A program made the translations under genes and the position numbers. Source: Nocardia brasiliensis (GTDB taxonomy: Bacteria > Actinomycetota > Actinomycetes > Mycobacteriales > Mycobacteriaceae). From it: a stretch of DNA of 64,000 bases. Below are positions 26,398 to 35,334 of the stretch, piece by piece. The stretch's first letter is position 1; each line of letters begins with the position of its first letter. The stretch lies in the NCBI RefSeq assembly GCF_011801125.1, contig NZ_CP046171.1, positions 682,001-746,000 of the forward strand, read 5' to 3'. Under the pieces are notes generated by a model that was given only the letters and a program-made list of their open reading frames with translations, made no database searches and was not told where the DNA came from.

Positions 26398-28092
26398 ATG
26401 TTCGTGCGAAATCAGTTGCCGTTTTCTCTCTTCGGGCTCGTCGTCGCGACGCTGTTCTTCGCGCTGTCGCTGACTCCGTCGCTGCTGCCGCGGGATTGGC
26501 TGTTCGAGGGGCTCGTCGGCGGGATCAACGCGGCCATCGGCTATGGCTTCGGTTGTCTGCTGGAATTGATGTACCGCAGCTGGATTCGCCCACGGCTGCC
26601 CGTCAGGGTGACCACGGTGCTCGCGGACCTGCCCGGCTGGCTGCCCGCGGTGGCGAAGGTGACGGTGCTGGTCGGCTGCCTCGTCGTCGCGGTGCTCATG
26701 CTGGTGCAATCGGCGCGCTGGCAGCGCGAGATCACCCAGCTGATGGGCATGGACGACGTCACGACCAGTGGCTTCCTGCGCACCGGCGCGTTGAGCGCCG
26801 CGGTGATCGCGCTGGTCATCGGGGTGTTCCGCGCCGTTCGCCTGCTGGTGCGCCTGGTCGCGGCCGAGCTGAGCAAGCGGGTGCACGTCCCGCGCCGGCT
26901 GGCCATGCCGCTCGGTTTCCTGATCGTCACCGTCGTGGCCGTCACCCTGTTCAACGGCGTACTGGCGAAAGCCTTCTTCTCCGTGGCGAATTCGGCGTTC
27001 AGCGTGCGCAACAGCCACACCTCGCCGAACGCCACCCAACCGCGGCTGCCCGAAAGATCGGGCAGCCCCGCCTCATTGGCCAAGTGGGAGACCCTCGGTT
27101 CGGAGGGCCGCTGGTTCGTCTCCTACGTGCCGAGCGCCGCGGACATCGAGCGGGTCACCGGCAAACCCGCCAGGGAGCCGATCCGCGTCTACACCGGCCT
27201 GGAGTCGGCGGACGGACCGCAGGCGCAGGCCGAGCTGGCCGTCGCCGAGCTCGAGCGCACCGGTGCCTTCGACCGCAAGGTCCTGGTCGTGGTGACCACG
27301 ACCGGCACCGGCTGGGTCGACTCGACCAGCGCCGAGTCCGTGGAGATGATGTACGGCGGCGACAGCGCGATCGTCGCCACCCAGTACTCGTATCTGCCCA
27401 GCGTGCTGTCCTTCCTTTCGGACCGGGACAAGGCGACGCAGATGGGAAAGCTGGTGTTCGACAAGGTCTATGAGCACTGGTCGGCGCGGCCGGAACAGGC
27501 GCGGCCGAAGCTGCTCGTCTACGGGGAGAGTCTCGGCTCGCAGGGCGCCGAGGGCGCGTTCTCCGGCCTCGCGGATCTGCGCAACCGCACCGACGGCGTG
27601 CTCTGGGTCGGGCCGCCGAACTCGAATCGGCTGTGGCGTGAGTTCGTCACGCGCCGCGACCCCGGTTCCCCCGAAGTGCTGCCGACCTACGCCGACGGCC
27701 TCGTGGTGCGCTTCGCCGACGGTCGCGGTGACCTGTGGCAGCCGTCGAGCACCTGGCTCCCGCCGCGGGTCGCCTACCTGCAGCACGCGTCCGACCCGGT
27801 GGTGTGGTGGTCGCCGGATCTGCTGTTCACCGAACCGGATTGGTTGCGCGAGCCGCGCGGCGCGGACGTGTCGCCGACGATGGCGTGGTATCCGATCGTC
27901 ACGTTCTGGCAGGTCGCGGCCGACCTGCCCAATGCCCAAGGCGTCGAGGACGGACACGGGCATCGGTACGGCACGCTGGTGCTCGATGCCTGGGCCGCGA
28001 TCGCGCAGCCGCCGGACTGGACCGCCGATCTCTCGGATCGGATCCGAAACTACTTGGCGGAGTCGGCCGTTCGGGAACGCTCGCTCAAGTGA
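26398..28092 (+). CDS. Membrane alpha/beta-hydrolase (PF10081-type), paralogue 1
   Basis: 564 residues. The N-terminal 210 residues have about five membrane helices (PFSLFGLVVATLFFALSLTPSLLPRDWLFEGLVGGINAAIGYGFG opens the domain), then a soluble hydrolase domain. A serine nucleophile is plausible in LLVYGESLGSQGAEGAF; GGDSAIVATQYSYLPSVLSFL and YLQHASDPVVWWSPDLL are conserved with paralogue 2. Substrate unknown; the family is confined mainly to actinobacteria and proteobacteria. The ATG at 26398 is 83 bases after purL, so it may be transcribed with it. Confidence 0.85.
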   Translation: MFVRNQLPFSLFGLVVATLFFALSLTPSLLPRDWLFEGLVGGINAAIGYGFGCLLELMYRSWIRPRLPVRVTTVLADLPGWLPAVAKVTVLVGCLVVAVLMLVQSARWQREITQLMGMDDVTTSGFLRTGALSAAVIALVIGVFRAVRLLVRLVAAELSKRVHVPRRLAMPLGFLIVTVVAVTLFNGVLAKAFFSVANSAFSVRNSHTSPNATQPRLPERSGSPASLAKWETLGSEGRWFVSYVPSAADIERVTGKPAREPIRVYTGLESADGPQAQAELAVAELERTGAFDRKVLVVVTTTGTGWVDSTSAESVEMMYGGDSAIVATQYSYLPSVLSFLSDRDKATQMGKLVFDKVYEHWSARPEQARPKLLVYGESLGSQGAEGAFSGLADLRNRTDGVLWVGPPNSNRLWREFVTRRDPGSPEVLPTYADGLVVRFADGRGDLWQPSSTWLPPRVAYLQHASDPVVWWSPDLLFTEPDWLREPRGADVSPTMAWYPIVTFWQVAADLPNAQGVEDGHGHRYGTLVLDAWAAIAQPPDWTADLSDRIRNYLAESAVRERSLK

Positions 28093-28108
28093 GCAGCCGC
28101 CGCGCGTG

Positions 28109-28149
28109 CCTGGGCGGGCCAGGACCCCTCGTCACCGGGCCCGCCCAGG
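28109..28149. terminator. Bidirectional hairpin between hydrolase 1 and YiaA-like gene
   Basis: CCTGGGCGGGCC and GGCCCGCCCAGG pair perfectly over 12 bp, 17-base loop. It lies between two convergent genes and can serve both, although T tracts are absent. Confidence 0.6.
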
Positions 28150-28157
28150 AGCGGTGA

Positions 28158-28448
28158 TCAGGCGATGGTGTTGAACGGATCGTGCTCGGCGAGCAGCTTT
28201 TCCATTCGTGCCTGATCGATGCGACCGTGTACGGTCGCGGCTTCGTGCTGGTCGCGCACCACCTTCGCCAGGGTGAAGGTGCTGGTGACCAGGAACAGCA
28301 GGCTCATCGCCAGGAAGCTGCGCTGCCAGATGTCCAGCGGCAGATACAGAATGCCCGCGCCTGCCCCGAAAAAGCTGACGCCGAACGCGATCGCGGCCTG
28401 TGCGACGAAGGCCGAGGTGGTCTTCGGCTGTGCGTTGGGAGTGCTCAT
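28158..28448 (-). CDS. YiaA/YiaB-like two-helix membrane protein
   Basis: 96 residues from the ATG at 28448; the upstream open frame is not protein-like. TTSAFVAQAAIAFGVSFFGAGAGILYLPL and RSFLAMSLLFLVTSTFTLAKVVRD are two membrane helices linked by a short turn, and the C-terminal RIDQARMEKLLAEHDPF is typical of actinobacterial YiaA-type proteins. Function of the family is unknown. The gene sits inverted between the two paralogous hydrolases, which may indicate that a duplicated unit was rearranged here. Confidence 0.8.
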   Translation of the reverse strand: MSTPNAQPKTTSAFVAQAAIAFGVSFFGAGAGILYLPLDIWQRSFLAMSLLFLVTSTFTLAKVVRDQHEAATVHGRIDQARMEKLLAEHDPFNTIA

Positions 28449-28683
28449 ACCGAGAATTCTGGCGATACGCGCACCCGCACAACCGCGTACAACTACTCGA
28501 GGGCCCTGGGTAGTTGCCGACCCGCCGATGCGCGAGATGACGGGCGCGATAGCGAGTGTGATCTGTGTCGATCCGCCCGATGGCGGCCTGGCCAACGCCG
28601 CAAGGCGCAACCGGACCGCCATACTGTTGCGGTGATGATCGTTATGGCACCGCTCGCGACCGAACCGCGCCCGCGCTGAGTTC

Positions 28684-30423
28684 GTGCTCGAGACCGCCTC
28701 CACCCTGACGAAGCTGCGTGCGCGCGGCGTCGTCGTCGTGCGGCGCGCCGAAGACATCATCGACCTGAACTATGTCGGGCTGGTGTTCGCGACGCTGTTC
28801 TTCGCGTTGTCGGTGACGCCGTCGCTGGTGCCGCGGGACTGGTTGTTCCAGGGACTGATCAGTGGGCTGAACGCGGCGATCGGTTACGGCGTCGGCTGCG
28901 TGCTCGAGTGGTTGTTCCGACTGTGGGTGCGGCCGCGGCTGGCGAAGTTCGTCCCGCCGCCGCCCACCTGGGTGCGCTACGCCGTGAAGTCCGCGATCCT
29001 GTTCACCGCGGCGTTGAGCGCGGCGCTGATGCTGGTGCAATCGGCGCGCTGGCAGCGCGAGATCACCGCGCTGATGAACATGGAAGGCACCACGACCCCG
29101 GCCTATCTGCGCACCGGCCTGTTGAGCATGGCGGTCGGCGCCGCGGTGGTGGCCGGATACCGGACCGTGCGCGTGACCATCCTGTTCCTGGCCCGACTGC
29201 TCAACCGGTGGGTTCGGGTGCCGCGCGAGCTGGCGCCTGCGGCCGGGTTCCTGGTGCTCGTCGTGCTGACCGTGACGATCTTCAACGGTGTGGCCTCGCG
29301 GGCGTTCTTCGCCGTGGCCAACTCGGCGTTCAGCGTGCGCAACGACCACACCTCGCAGTACGCCATCCAGCCGACCCAGCCGGAACGTTCCGGCAGCCCC
29401 GCGTCCCTGGCGAAATGGGAGACCCTCGGCTTCGAGGGCCGGTGGTTCGTCTCGCACGGACCGACCGCGAGCAAGATCAGCGAGGTGACCGGAAAGCCCG
29501 CGCGCGAGCCGATCCGGGCCTACGTCGGGTTGGAGTCGGCCAGTGATGGGCAGGAGCCCGCCGAGCTCGCTGCCGCCGAACTCGAGCGGACCGGCGCGTT
29601 CGACCGCAAGGTGCTCGTGGTGGTGACGACCACCGGCACCGGCTGGGTGAACGCGATGGCGGCCGGGGCGATCGAGTACATGTACGGCGGCGACAGCGCG
29701 ATCATCGCCACGCAGTACTCGTATCTGCCGAGCGTGCTGTCGTTCCTCGCCGACCGCGGCAAGGCCGCGACCGCCGGAAAGCAGTTGTTCGACGCGGTGT
29801 ATCGGCATTGGAGCGCGCGGCCGCAGCAGCAGCGGCCCAAGCTGCTGGTCTACGGCGAAAGCCTGGGCTCGCAGGGTTCCGAGGCCGCCTTCGACGGCCT
29901 CGCCGACCTGCGTACGAAGGTGGACGGTGCGCTGTGGGTGGGGCCGCCGAACTCGAATCGGCTGTGGGAGCAGTTCGTTTCGCGCCGCGATCCCGGGTCG
30001 CGGGCGGTCGAGCCGGTCTACGCCGACGGGCTGGTTGTCCGATTCGCCTCCGACAGCGCCGATCTCGCGCGCCCGTCGACCGAGTGGCGGCCACCGCGGA
30101 TCGCGTACCTGCAACACGCCTCGGACCCGATCGTCTGGTGGTCGACCGATCTCATCTTCTCGCAACCGGATTGGTTGTCCGAGCCGCGCGGCTCGGACGT
30201 CTCCTCGCAGATGCGCTGGTGGCCCTTCGTCACGTTCTGGCAGGTCGCCGCCGATCTCACCAATGCCCAGGGGGTCACCGACGGGCACGGGCACCGCTAC
30301 GGCAGCCTCGTGCTGGACGGCTGGGCGGCCATCGCGGCACCACCGGACTGGACCGCGGAGCTCTCGGATCGGATCAGGACACAGATCGAGGCCGCCGAGG
30401 ATTTCGAACGGAAGATCAAGTGA
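28684..30423 (+). CDS. Membrane alpha/beta-hydrolase (PF10081-type), paralogue 2
   Basis: 579 residues from the GTG at 28684 (weak start; no clear SD). It is strongly similar to the 26398 gene throughout: SVTPSLVPRDWLFQGLISGLNAAIGYGVG, PERSGSPASLAKWETLGFEGRWFVSHGP, LLVYGESLGSQGSEAAFDGLADLR and YLQHASDPIVWWSTDLIFSQPDWL. About five membrane helices precede the hydrolase domain. The stop overlaps the start of the CPBP protease gene (GTGA), indicating coupled translation and possibly a joint role at the membrane. Confidence 0.85.
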   Translation: MLETASTLTKLRARGVVVVRRAEDIIDLNYVGLVFATLFFALSVTPSLVPRDWLFQGLISGLNAAIGYGVGCVLEWLFRLWVRPRLAKFVPPPPTWVRYAVKSAILFTAALSAALMLVQSARWQREITALMNMEGTTTPAYLRTGLLSMAVGAAVVAGYRTVRVTILFLARLLNRWVRVPRELAPAAGFLVLVVLTVTIFNGVASRAFFAVANSAFSVRNDHTSQYAIQPTQPERSGSPASLAKWETLGFEGRWFVSHGPTASKISEVTGKPAREPIRAYVGLESASDGQEPAELAAAELERTGAFDRKVLVVVTTTGTGWVNAMAAGAIEYMYGGDSAIIATQYSYLPSVLSFLADRGKAATAGKQLFDAVYRHWSARPQQQRPKLLVYGESLGSQGSEAAFDGLADLRTKVDGALWVGPPNSNRLWEQFVSRRDPGSRAVEPVYADGLVVRFASDSADLARPSTEWRPPRIAYLQHASDPIVWWSTDLIFSQPDWLSEPRGSDVSSQMRWWPFVTFWQVAADLTNAQGVTDGHGHRYGSLVLDGWAAIAAPPDWTAELSDRIRTQIEAAEDFERKIK

Positions 30424-31064
30424 GTCGGTTACCGAAAGCTGTTGCCGCCATCGGCATCCCATTGGCGTGGAGCAATCTCGTACGGCCCGGACTCGGCCTC
30501 GGGCCGCGCGGGCGCAGCGCGGCCAACGCCGGGTTCGCGACGGCGTACGCGCTCGCCTTCGGGGGTGCGCCTAATTGGCTCTCCACGAAGGGTTTTCGCT
30601 ACGGGGCGGTGTCGGCAGCGCTGGTTGCCGCCGGTTACGGTGCGGCCCTTGCCGTGCCGTCAGCGCGCAAGGGGCTGGCGGCGGCCGCCGATCGCGCGCC
30701 CGATGTCCCGATCGCCGAGTGGGTGGGCGTGCACATCCCGATCGGCACGGTGTACAGCGAGGAGCTGGTCTTCCGCGGCACGCTGGAACCGGTGCTGGAC
30801 CATGCTTTCGGTCCGGCCGCCGCAACCGTGATCGGCTCGGCGACCTTCGGTCTCTGGCATATCCATCCGGCCCGCGCTACGGGTGACAGCGTGCCGCTCA
30901 CCGTCGCCGTCACCGCCGCGGGCGGTCTCGTCTTCGGCTGGCTCCGTCGCCGCACCGCGAGTGCCACCGCCCCCGCCCTGCTGCACCTGGCCACCAACGT
31001 CGGCGGTGCTCTCGCCCCGCAATGCGCCCGGCACCAGTCCCGTTGGCGTGCGCACGCGCACTAG
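30420..31064 (+). CDS. CPBP/Abi family intramembrane metalloprotease-like protein
   Basis: 214 residues from the GTG that overlaps the previous stop. The CPBP motifs are present: SEELVFRGTLEPVL (EExxxR) and FGLWHIHPA (FxxxH), followed by a third helix with TAPALLHLATNVGG containing the HxxxN box. These residues line the intramembrane glutamate protease site in Rce1-like enzymes. The natural substrate is unknown; coupling to the hydrolase suggests they act together. The C-terminal tail QCARHQSRWRAHAH is basic. Confidence 0.88.
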   Translation: MSRLPKAVAAIGIPLAWSNLVRPGLGLGPRGRSAANAGFATAYALAFGGAPNWLSTKGFRYGAVSAALVAAGYGAALAVPSARKGLAAAADRAPDVPIAEWVGVHIPIGTVYSEELVFRGTLEPVLDHAFGPAAATVIGSATFGLWHIHPARATGDSVPLTVAVTAAGGLVFGWLRRRTASATAPALLHLATNVGGALAPQCARHQSRWRAHAH

Positions 31065-31100
31065 TTGCTCTGCCGCACACGGGTTTGTCAGCAAATGTGC

Positions 31101-31146
31101 GCGCGGCGTGCGAACCAGTGCGCGGCGTGCGAATTAGTGCGCGGGA
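31101..31146. repeat. Short 19-bp-period direct repeat
   Basis: GCGCGGCGTGCGAA occurs at 31101 and 31120, with a further partial GTGCGCGGG unit, just before the SCP-like gene. No function is evident. Confidence 0.5.
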
Positions 31147-31178
31147 GGTGGCGGTAGTCGGTCGGTAGTCTCGGTGGG

Positions 31179-31571
31179 GTGGCACGACAATCGGTGAGTC
31201 CGGGCGAGCTCCGGTCGGCGGTGGACGCGGTGAGCGCGTGGTTGCGTGACGAGACGGTGGCGGCTCCCGCCCGCACCGAGCTGGCCGCGGCGGTCCGCGC
31301 CAGCGCCCGTGCCCTCGCCGCCTCCGCGCCCGGCCATTCGGTGGAGGTGCGGGTGCCCCCGTTCGTCGCTGTGCAATGCGTCGAGGGCCCACGCCACACC
31401 CGGGGCACACCCCCGAACGTTGTCGAAACCGATCCGCGCACCTGGTTGTTGCTGGCCACCGGCCTGCTGGAATTCGAAGCCGCCGTCGCCGCGGGCACGC
31501 TCACCGCCTCCGGCAATCGCGCCGCCGAGGTGGCCCACTGGCTGCCCGTCACCAAGCCCGCCGTCGACTGA
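31179..31571 (+). CDS. Sterol-carrier-like (SCP ortholog) small protein
   Basis: 130 residues; GTG start. LRSAVDAVSAWLRDETVAAPARTELAAAVRASARALAASAPGHSVEVRVPPFVAVQCVEG, then PNVVETDPRTWLLLATGLLEFEAAVAAGTL, is the compact layout of the bacterial SCP-ortholog family (SCP_3). The TDPRTWLLLATG segment is the helix that caps the lipid pocket in SCP2-like folds. It probably binds a hydrophobic ligand in the cytoplasm. The M. tuberculosis homologue is next to purF (Rv0807, from memory), as here, apart from the divergent membrane gene. Confidence 0.8.
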   Translation: MARQSVSPGELRSAVDAVSAWLRDETVAAPARTELAAAVRASARALAASAPGHSVEVRVPPFVAVQCVEGPRHTRGTPPNVVETDPRTWLLLATGLLEFEAAVAAGTLTASGNRAAEVAHWLPVTKPAVD

Positions 31572-31750
31572 TCCGCCGTCTGATCGGCGTCAGGCACCGG
31601 TGCCGCGTCGAGGAACCTCGGCACGTTTCCCGACGCCCGCAGGCCGCGTTGTCGCCGAGACAACTCCGGTATCAGCTCCTCCCGACTTGCCGGGCGAGGA
31701 ACTGAACGGTGGATGGAACCGGTGCGGACTTAGACACCGGCCGGTCCGGG

Positions 31751-33106
31751 TCACGCTTCGACGCGGTTGGTGCGGTGCAGGCCCTTCCGGTCGTAGAAGC
31801 GGGTGATCGCGGCGCCGAAGGCCAGGCCGATGGCGAGGCCGAGCACGGCCATCCAGACTCCGCGTGAGAGGCCCGCCTCGAAATTCGCGTCGAAGTACAG
31901 GATGGCGCGGATGCCGAGGAAGACCTGGTGCATCGGCTCGAAGGAGGCGAGCCAGCCGAAGTACTGCGGGGTCGCTTCGATCGGGACGGTACCGCCGGAG
32001 GAGGGCAGGCCGAGGATGATGAACAGGATCAGGTTCACCAGCAGGCCCGCCGAGCCGATCGCGGCCAGCATGGACAGGCCGGTGGCGCCGACGGCGATGA
32101 TCGCGAGCGCGCTGTAGAGGAACAGCGCCAGCGGATGATCGATCGGCATGTTCAGGATCTTGCCGACGATCAGGAACACCGCCGAGACGATGTTCGCGGT
32201 CACCACCAGCACGCCCCACTTGATCAGCAGGGTGCGGAAGCGGGAGATCGGTGTCGGGGGATAGTGCACGTACCAGGGGCCGTATTCGGTGGGCACGAAG
32301 CCGAGCTGAGCGTCGATCATCGTGTGGATGACCATCGCGCCGACCACGCCGGCCAGCAGCAACAGCAGGGCGTAGAAGAACGCGGACAGGCCTTGGCCGG
32401 TGCCGTCGGGCAACGGACGGTACTGCTGCACAACGACCTTCACCGGATCGGCGATCGCGAGCCGGGTCGCGCCGGACAGCTCGGGCGCGGGCGGAGCACC
32501 GGGCTGCGGCTTCAGCTGCTCGTTCACCTGATCGGTGAGCTGCTTGCCGACCTGCTTGTTCACCTCGGTCAGCGCCTGATTGCCGACGCGCAACACGATC
32601 TGGGTGCCGAACGCGCCGGTGCGCGGGTTGGTCTGCAGCGTGATGATCGGGCGCTCCACGTCGCCGGGGATCACGCTGCCGATGCCGAGATTGCCGAGCT
32701 GCTTGCTGAAGTCGCCGGGGATCACGATCGCGCCGTAGACCGCACCGGACTTCAGCTGCCGCTCGGCCTCGCTGATGCCGAGCACGCGCAGATCGACCTT
32801 GTCCGCGGGCACGCCGGTGCGCAGCGCCTCGGTGATCTGGTCACCGAAGTTCACCTGTTGCTGACCGTCGGCCTTCTTGATGACATCGCCCACATCCTGA
32901 TTCACCAGGGCGATCGGGAAGTCGTGCAGATTCTCTTCCGGATCGACGACGTAATCCAGATACATGATGCCGAGCAGAGCGGTCAGCAAGGTCAGCACCG
33001 AGATGGGAAACAGCACCATGCGGGCCCATGGCCGGCGCTTGTTTCCCGTTCCCGCCGTGTTCGATCCCGCTCCGCCGCCGGTGTCCGCGCTGTCGGTAGT
33101 CGTCAC
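31751..33106 (-). CDS. YhgE/Pip- or DUF3533-like ABC-2 type membrane protein
   Basis: 451 residues from the GTG at 33106; the open frame continues 100 codons upstream across the purF promoter and is not credible there. One helix (MVLFPISVLTLLTALLGIMYL) is followed by a large extracytoplasmic domain starting with FPIALVNQDVGDVIKKADGQQ and ending near ADPVKVVVQQYRPLP, then five to six helices. This is the topology of YhgE/Pip and related ABC-2 permease-like exporters. No ATPase gene is adjacent. Divergent from purF by 147 bases. Confidence 0.7.
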   Translation of the reverse strand: MTTTDSADTGGGAGSNTAGTGNKRRPWARMVLFPISVLTLLTALLGIMYLDYVVDPEENLHDFPIALVNQDVGDVIKKADGQQQVNFGDQITEALRTGVPADKVDLRVLGISEAERQLKSGAVYGAIVIPGDFSKQLGNLGIGSVIPGDVERPIITLQTNPRTGAFGTQIVLRVGNQALTEVNKQVGKQLTDQVNEQLKPQPGAPPAPELSGATRLAIADPVKVVVQQYRPLPDGTGQGLSAFFYALLLLLAGVVGAMVIHTMIDAQLGFVPTEYGPWYVHYPPTPISRFRTLLIKWGVLVVTANIVSAVFLIVGKILNMPIDHPLALFLYSALAIIAVGATGLSMLAAIGSAGLLVNLILFIILGLPSSGGTVPIEATPQYFGWLASFEPMHQVFLGIRAILYFDANFEAGLSRGVWMAVLGLAIGLAFGAAITRFYDRKGLHRTNRVEA

Positions 33107-33253
33107 GGCTGGCACGGTAACAGTTGCCGGGGTGCGCGCGCCGCGTGCTGCGCCGCACTCGATTGCTGTCCGGATGCGGTGGCGAGTGATCGCGAACGGG
33201 GTTTCACCCGTAGAATGAGATCGCCCCCAGCCCGCCCGAACAGGGAGCAAACG

Positions 33254-34834
33254 GTGACCAACGCCGAACTGCCGGTCGTAAGCACATCCGCCACCCCCGA
33301 TCAGGACGAGAACGAGCCACGCGAAGAGTGTGGTGTGTTCGGTGTCTGGGCGCCGAGCGAGGACGTGGCCAAGCTCACGTACTACGGCCTCTACGCCCTG
33401 CAGCACCGCGGTCAGGAGGCTGCGGGCATCGCGGTCTCGGACGGCTCACAGATCCTGGTCTTCAAGGATCTGGGGTTGGTCAGCCAGGTCTTCGACGAGC
33501 AGACGCTGGCCGCCATGCCAGGCCACATCGCCGTCGGGCACTGCCGCTACTCCACCACCGGCGGGGTGACCTGGGAGAACGCGCAGCCGATCTTCCGCAC
33601 CACCGCGGTCGGCTCCGGACTTGCCCTGGGCCACAACGGCAATCTGGTGAACACCGCCGAATTGGCGGGCCGGGCAAGGGAACTCGGGCTCATCGGCGCG
33701 ACGGTGGCCAACGGCCGCCCGCAGCCGATGGCCGCGACCTCCGACTCCGACGTGATCACCGCGCTGCTCGCGCACGCCGCCGCCGACTCGAGCATCGAGC
33801 AGGCGGCGATGGAACTGCTGCCGACCTTGCGCGGCGCGTTCTGCCTGACCTTCATGGACGAGCACACCCTCTACGCCGCGCGTGACCCGCACGGCGTGCG
33901 CCCGCTGTGCCTTGGCAGGCTCGACCGTGGCTGGGTCGTTGCCAGCGAGACCGCGGCGCTCGACATCGTCGGCGCGGCGTTCGTCCGGGAGATCGAACCC
34001 GGCGAACTGCTGGCGATCGATGCCGACGGCGTGCGCTCGATGCGCTTCGCCAATCCCGAGCCCAAGGGCTGTGTCTTCGAGTACGTGTACCTGGCCAGGC
34101 CGGACAGCACCATCTCCGGTCGTTCGGTGCACGCCACCCGGGTCGAGATCGGGCGGCGGCTGGCCGCCGAACATCCGGTCGAGGCCGACCTGGTCATTCC
34201 GGTGCCGGAGTCGGGTACGCCCGCGGCGGTCGGTTACGCGCAGGGCTCCGGCGTGCCCTACGGCCAGGGCCTGATGAAGAACGCCTACGTCGGGCGCACG
34301 TTCATCCAGCCGAGCCAGACCATCCGCCAGCTCGGCATCCGGCTCAAGCTCAATCCGCTGCGCGAGGTGATCCGCGGTAAGCGCCTCATCGTGGTGGACG
34401 ACTCGATCGTGCGCGGCAACACCCAGCGCGCGCTGATCCGCATGCTGCGCGAGGCGGGCGCGCTCGAGATCCACGTCCGGATCGCCTCGCCGCCGGTGAA
34501 GTGGCCGTGCTTCTACGGCATCGACTTCGCCTCGCCCGCGGAGTTGATCGCGAACGGTTCCGGCGCGGAGGGCAGCTTCGACGAGATGGTGGAGGGCGTG
34601 CGCCGGTCGATCGGCGCCGACACCCTCGGCTACATCTCCACCGAGGGCATGATCGCCGCGACCGAGCAGCCGCGGTCGCGGTTGTGCTGCGCCTGCTTCG
34701 ACGGCGACTACCCGATTCCGCTGCCCACCGAGGCGGCCATCGGCAAGAACGTGCTGGAGGGCATGCTCACCGGCCAGTCCGAGGCGGCCCTGCTGGCCGA
34801 CAACGCCAACGCCAGCGCGCTGAGCCGGCCGTAG
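33254..34834 (+). CDS. purF: Amidophosphoribosyltransferase PurF
   Basis: 526 residues from the GTG at 33254 (GGGAG 7 bases upstream). First committed step of purine synthesis: PRPP plus glutamine to phosphoribosylamine. A 25-residue propeptide precedes Cys26 of EECGVFGVW, the N-terminal nucleophile after processing. The PRPP loop LIVVDDSIVRGNTQRALI and the C-terminal cysteines in KWPCFYGIDFASP and LCCACFDGDYPIP mark the Bacillus-type, [4Fe-4S]-containing enzyme, which is oxygen-sensitive. It is followed by a clear terminator, so it is not co-transcribed with purM, 6.3 kb away. Confidence 0.97.
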   Translation: MTNAELPVVSTSATPDQDENEPREECGVFGVWAPSEDVAKLTYYGLYALQHRGQEAAGIAVSDGSQILVFKDLGLVSQVFDEQTLAAMPGHIAVGHCRYSTTGGVTWENAQPIFRTTAVGSGLALGHNGNLVNTAELAGRARELGLIGATVANGRPQPMAATSDSDVITALLAHAAADSSIEQAAMELLPTLRGAFCLTFMDEHTLYAARDPHGVRPLCLGRLDRGWVVASETAALDIVGAAFVREIEPGELLAIDADGVRSMRFANPEPKGCVFEYVYLARPDSTISGRSVHATRVEIGRRLAAEHPVEADLVIPVPESGTPAAVGYAQGSGVPYGQGLMKNAYVGRTFIQPSQTIRQLGIRLKLNPLREVIRGKRLIVVDDSIVRGNTQRALIRMLREAGALEIHVRIASPPVKWPCFYGIDFASPAELIANGSGAEGSFDEMVEGVRRSIGADTLGYISTEGMIAATEQPRSRLCCACFDGDYPIPLPTEAAIGKNVLEGMLTGQSEAALLADNANASALSRP

Positions 34835-34851
34835 GCACCGATTACCGTTCG

Positions 34852-34891
34852 CGAGGCGAGTCACCCGGGGTGGCTCGCCTCGTTGCTTTCT
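34852..34891 (+). terminator. Intrinsic terminator of purF
   Basis: CGAGGCGAGTCACC and GGTGGCTCGCCTCG form a 14-bp stem (one G-U pair) with a three-base loop, followed by TTGCTTTCT. It begins 17 bases after the purF stop. Confidence 0.85.
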
Positions 34892-35334
34892 CGGGTGCGC
34901 AGTGTCCCTGATGCTCTGTTCAGGCGAGTGCCGGTAACTCCGACATCGCGTGGCCGGTTTCCGCGGCCGATCTATTTGTCGTGTCGATCGTCCGCAGGCG
35001 TGCTGAGGTGCGCGCTTGCCGGATCGCGGAGTTTCGGCGAGTCGATTTCGCGCGCCGCTTGATTTCGGGCGTTTTGTCCTTGATTGAACAATGGCCTCTT
35101 CGAGACGCGAAATCGGACGTTCTAGCCAGAACCTCGACATTCGTCCGGTGGTCTGGCCCCTGTGATGCACTATTTGCAACGCCGGCTCACGCCCCGGCAA
35201 TCTTTTCTGTGAAAACGCAACGTGCCGGAAATGGTTCGTGGGTACGGTGCCCGTCAGATCGGATGTTCAATTGTGTCCGCACCGGGCCTGCGATCCAGGA
35301 CAACGCGGTGTGGCGCTCGAGAAGTGGGGCCCTG
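34892..35334 (+). promoter_or_regulatory. 443-base region upstream of the peptide transporter operon
   Basis: No gene is supported; the lipoprotein frame is open back to 34981 but the residues are not protein-like and would precede the signal peptide. It is locally AT-richer around 35055-35100 (for example TTGATTTCGGGCGTTTTG) and likely holds the operon promoter, though no hexamer pair stands out. Confidence 0.5.

Noticed and set aside
31928..33253. Long in-frame extension upstream of purF
   Set aside because: It runs antisense through the membrane-protein gene and the purF promoter; PurF begins normally at 33254 with a propeptide and Cys26.
34981..35334. 118-codon extension of the peptide-binding lipoprotein
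   Set aside because: A signal peptide with lipobox follows the ATG at 35335; an N-terminal extension would block export.
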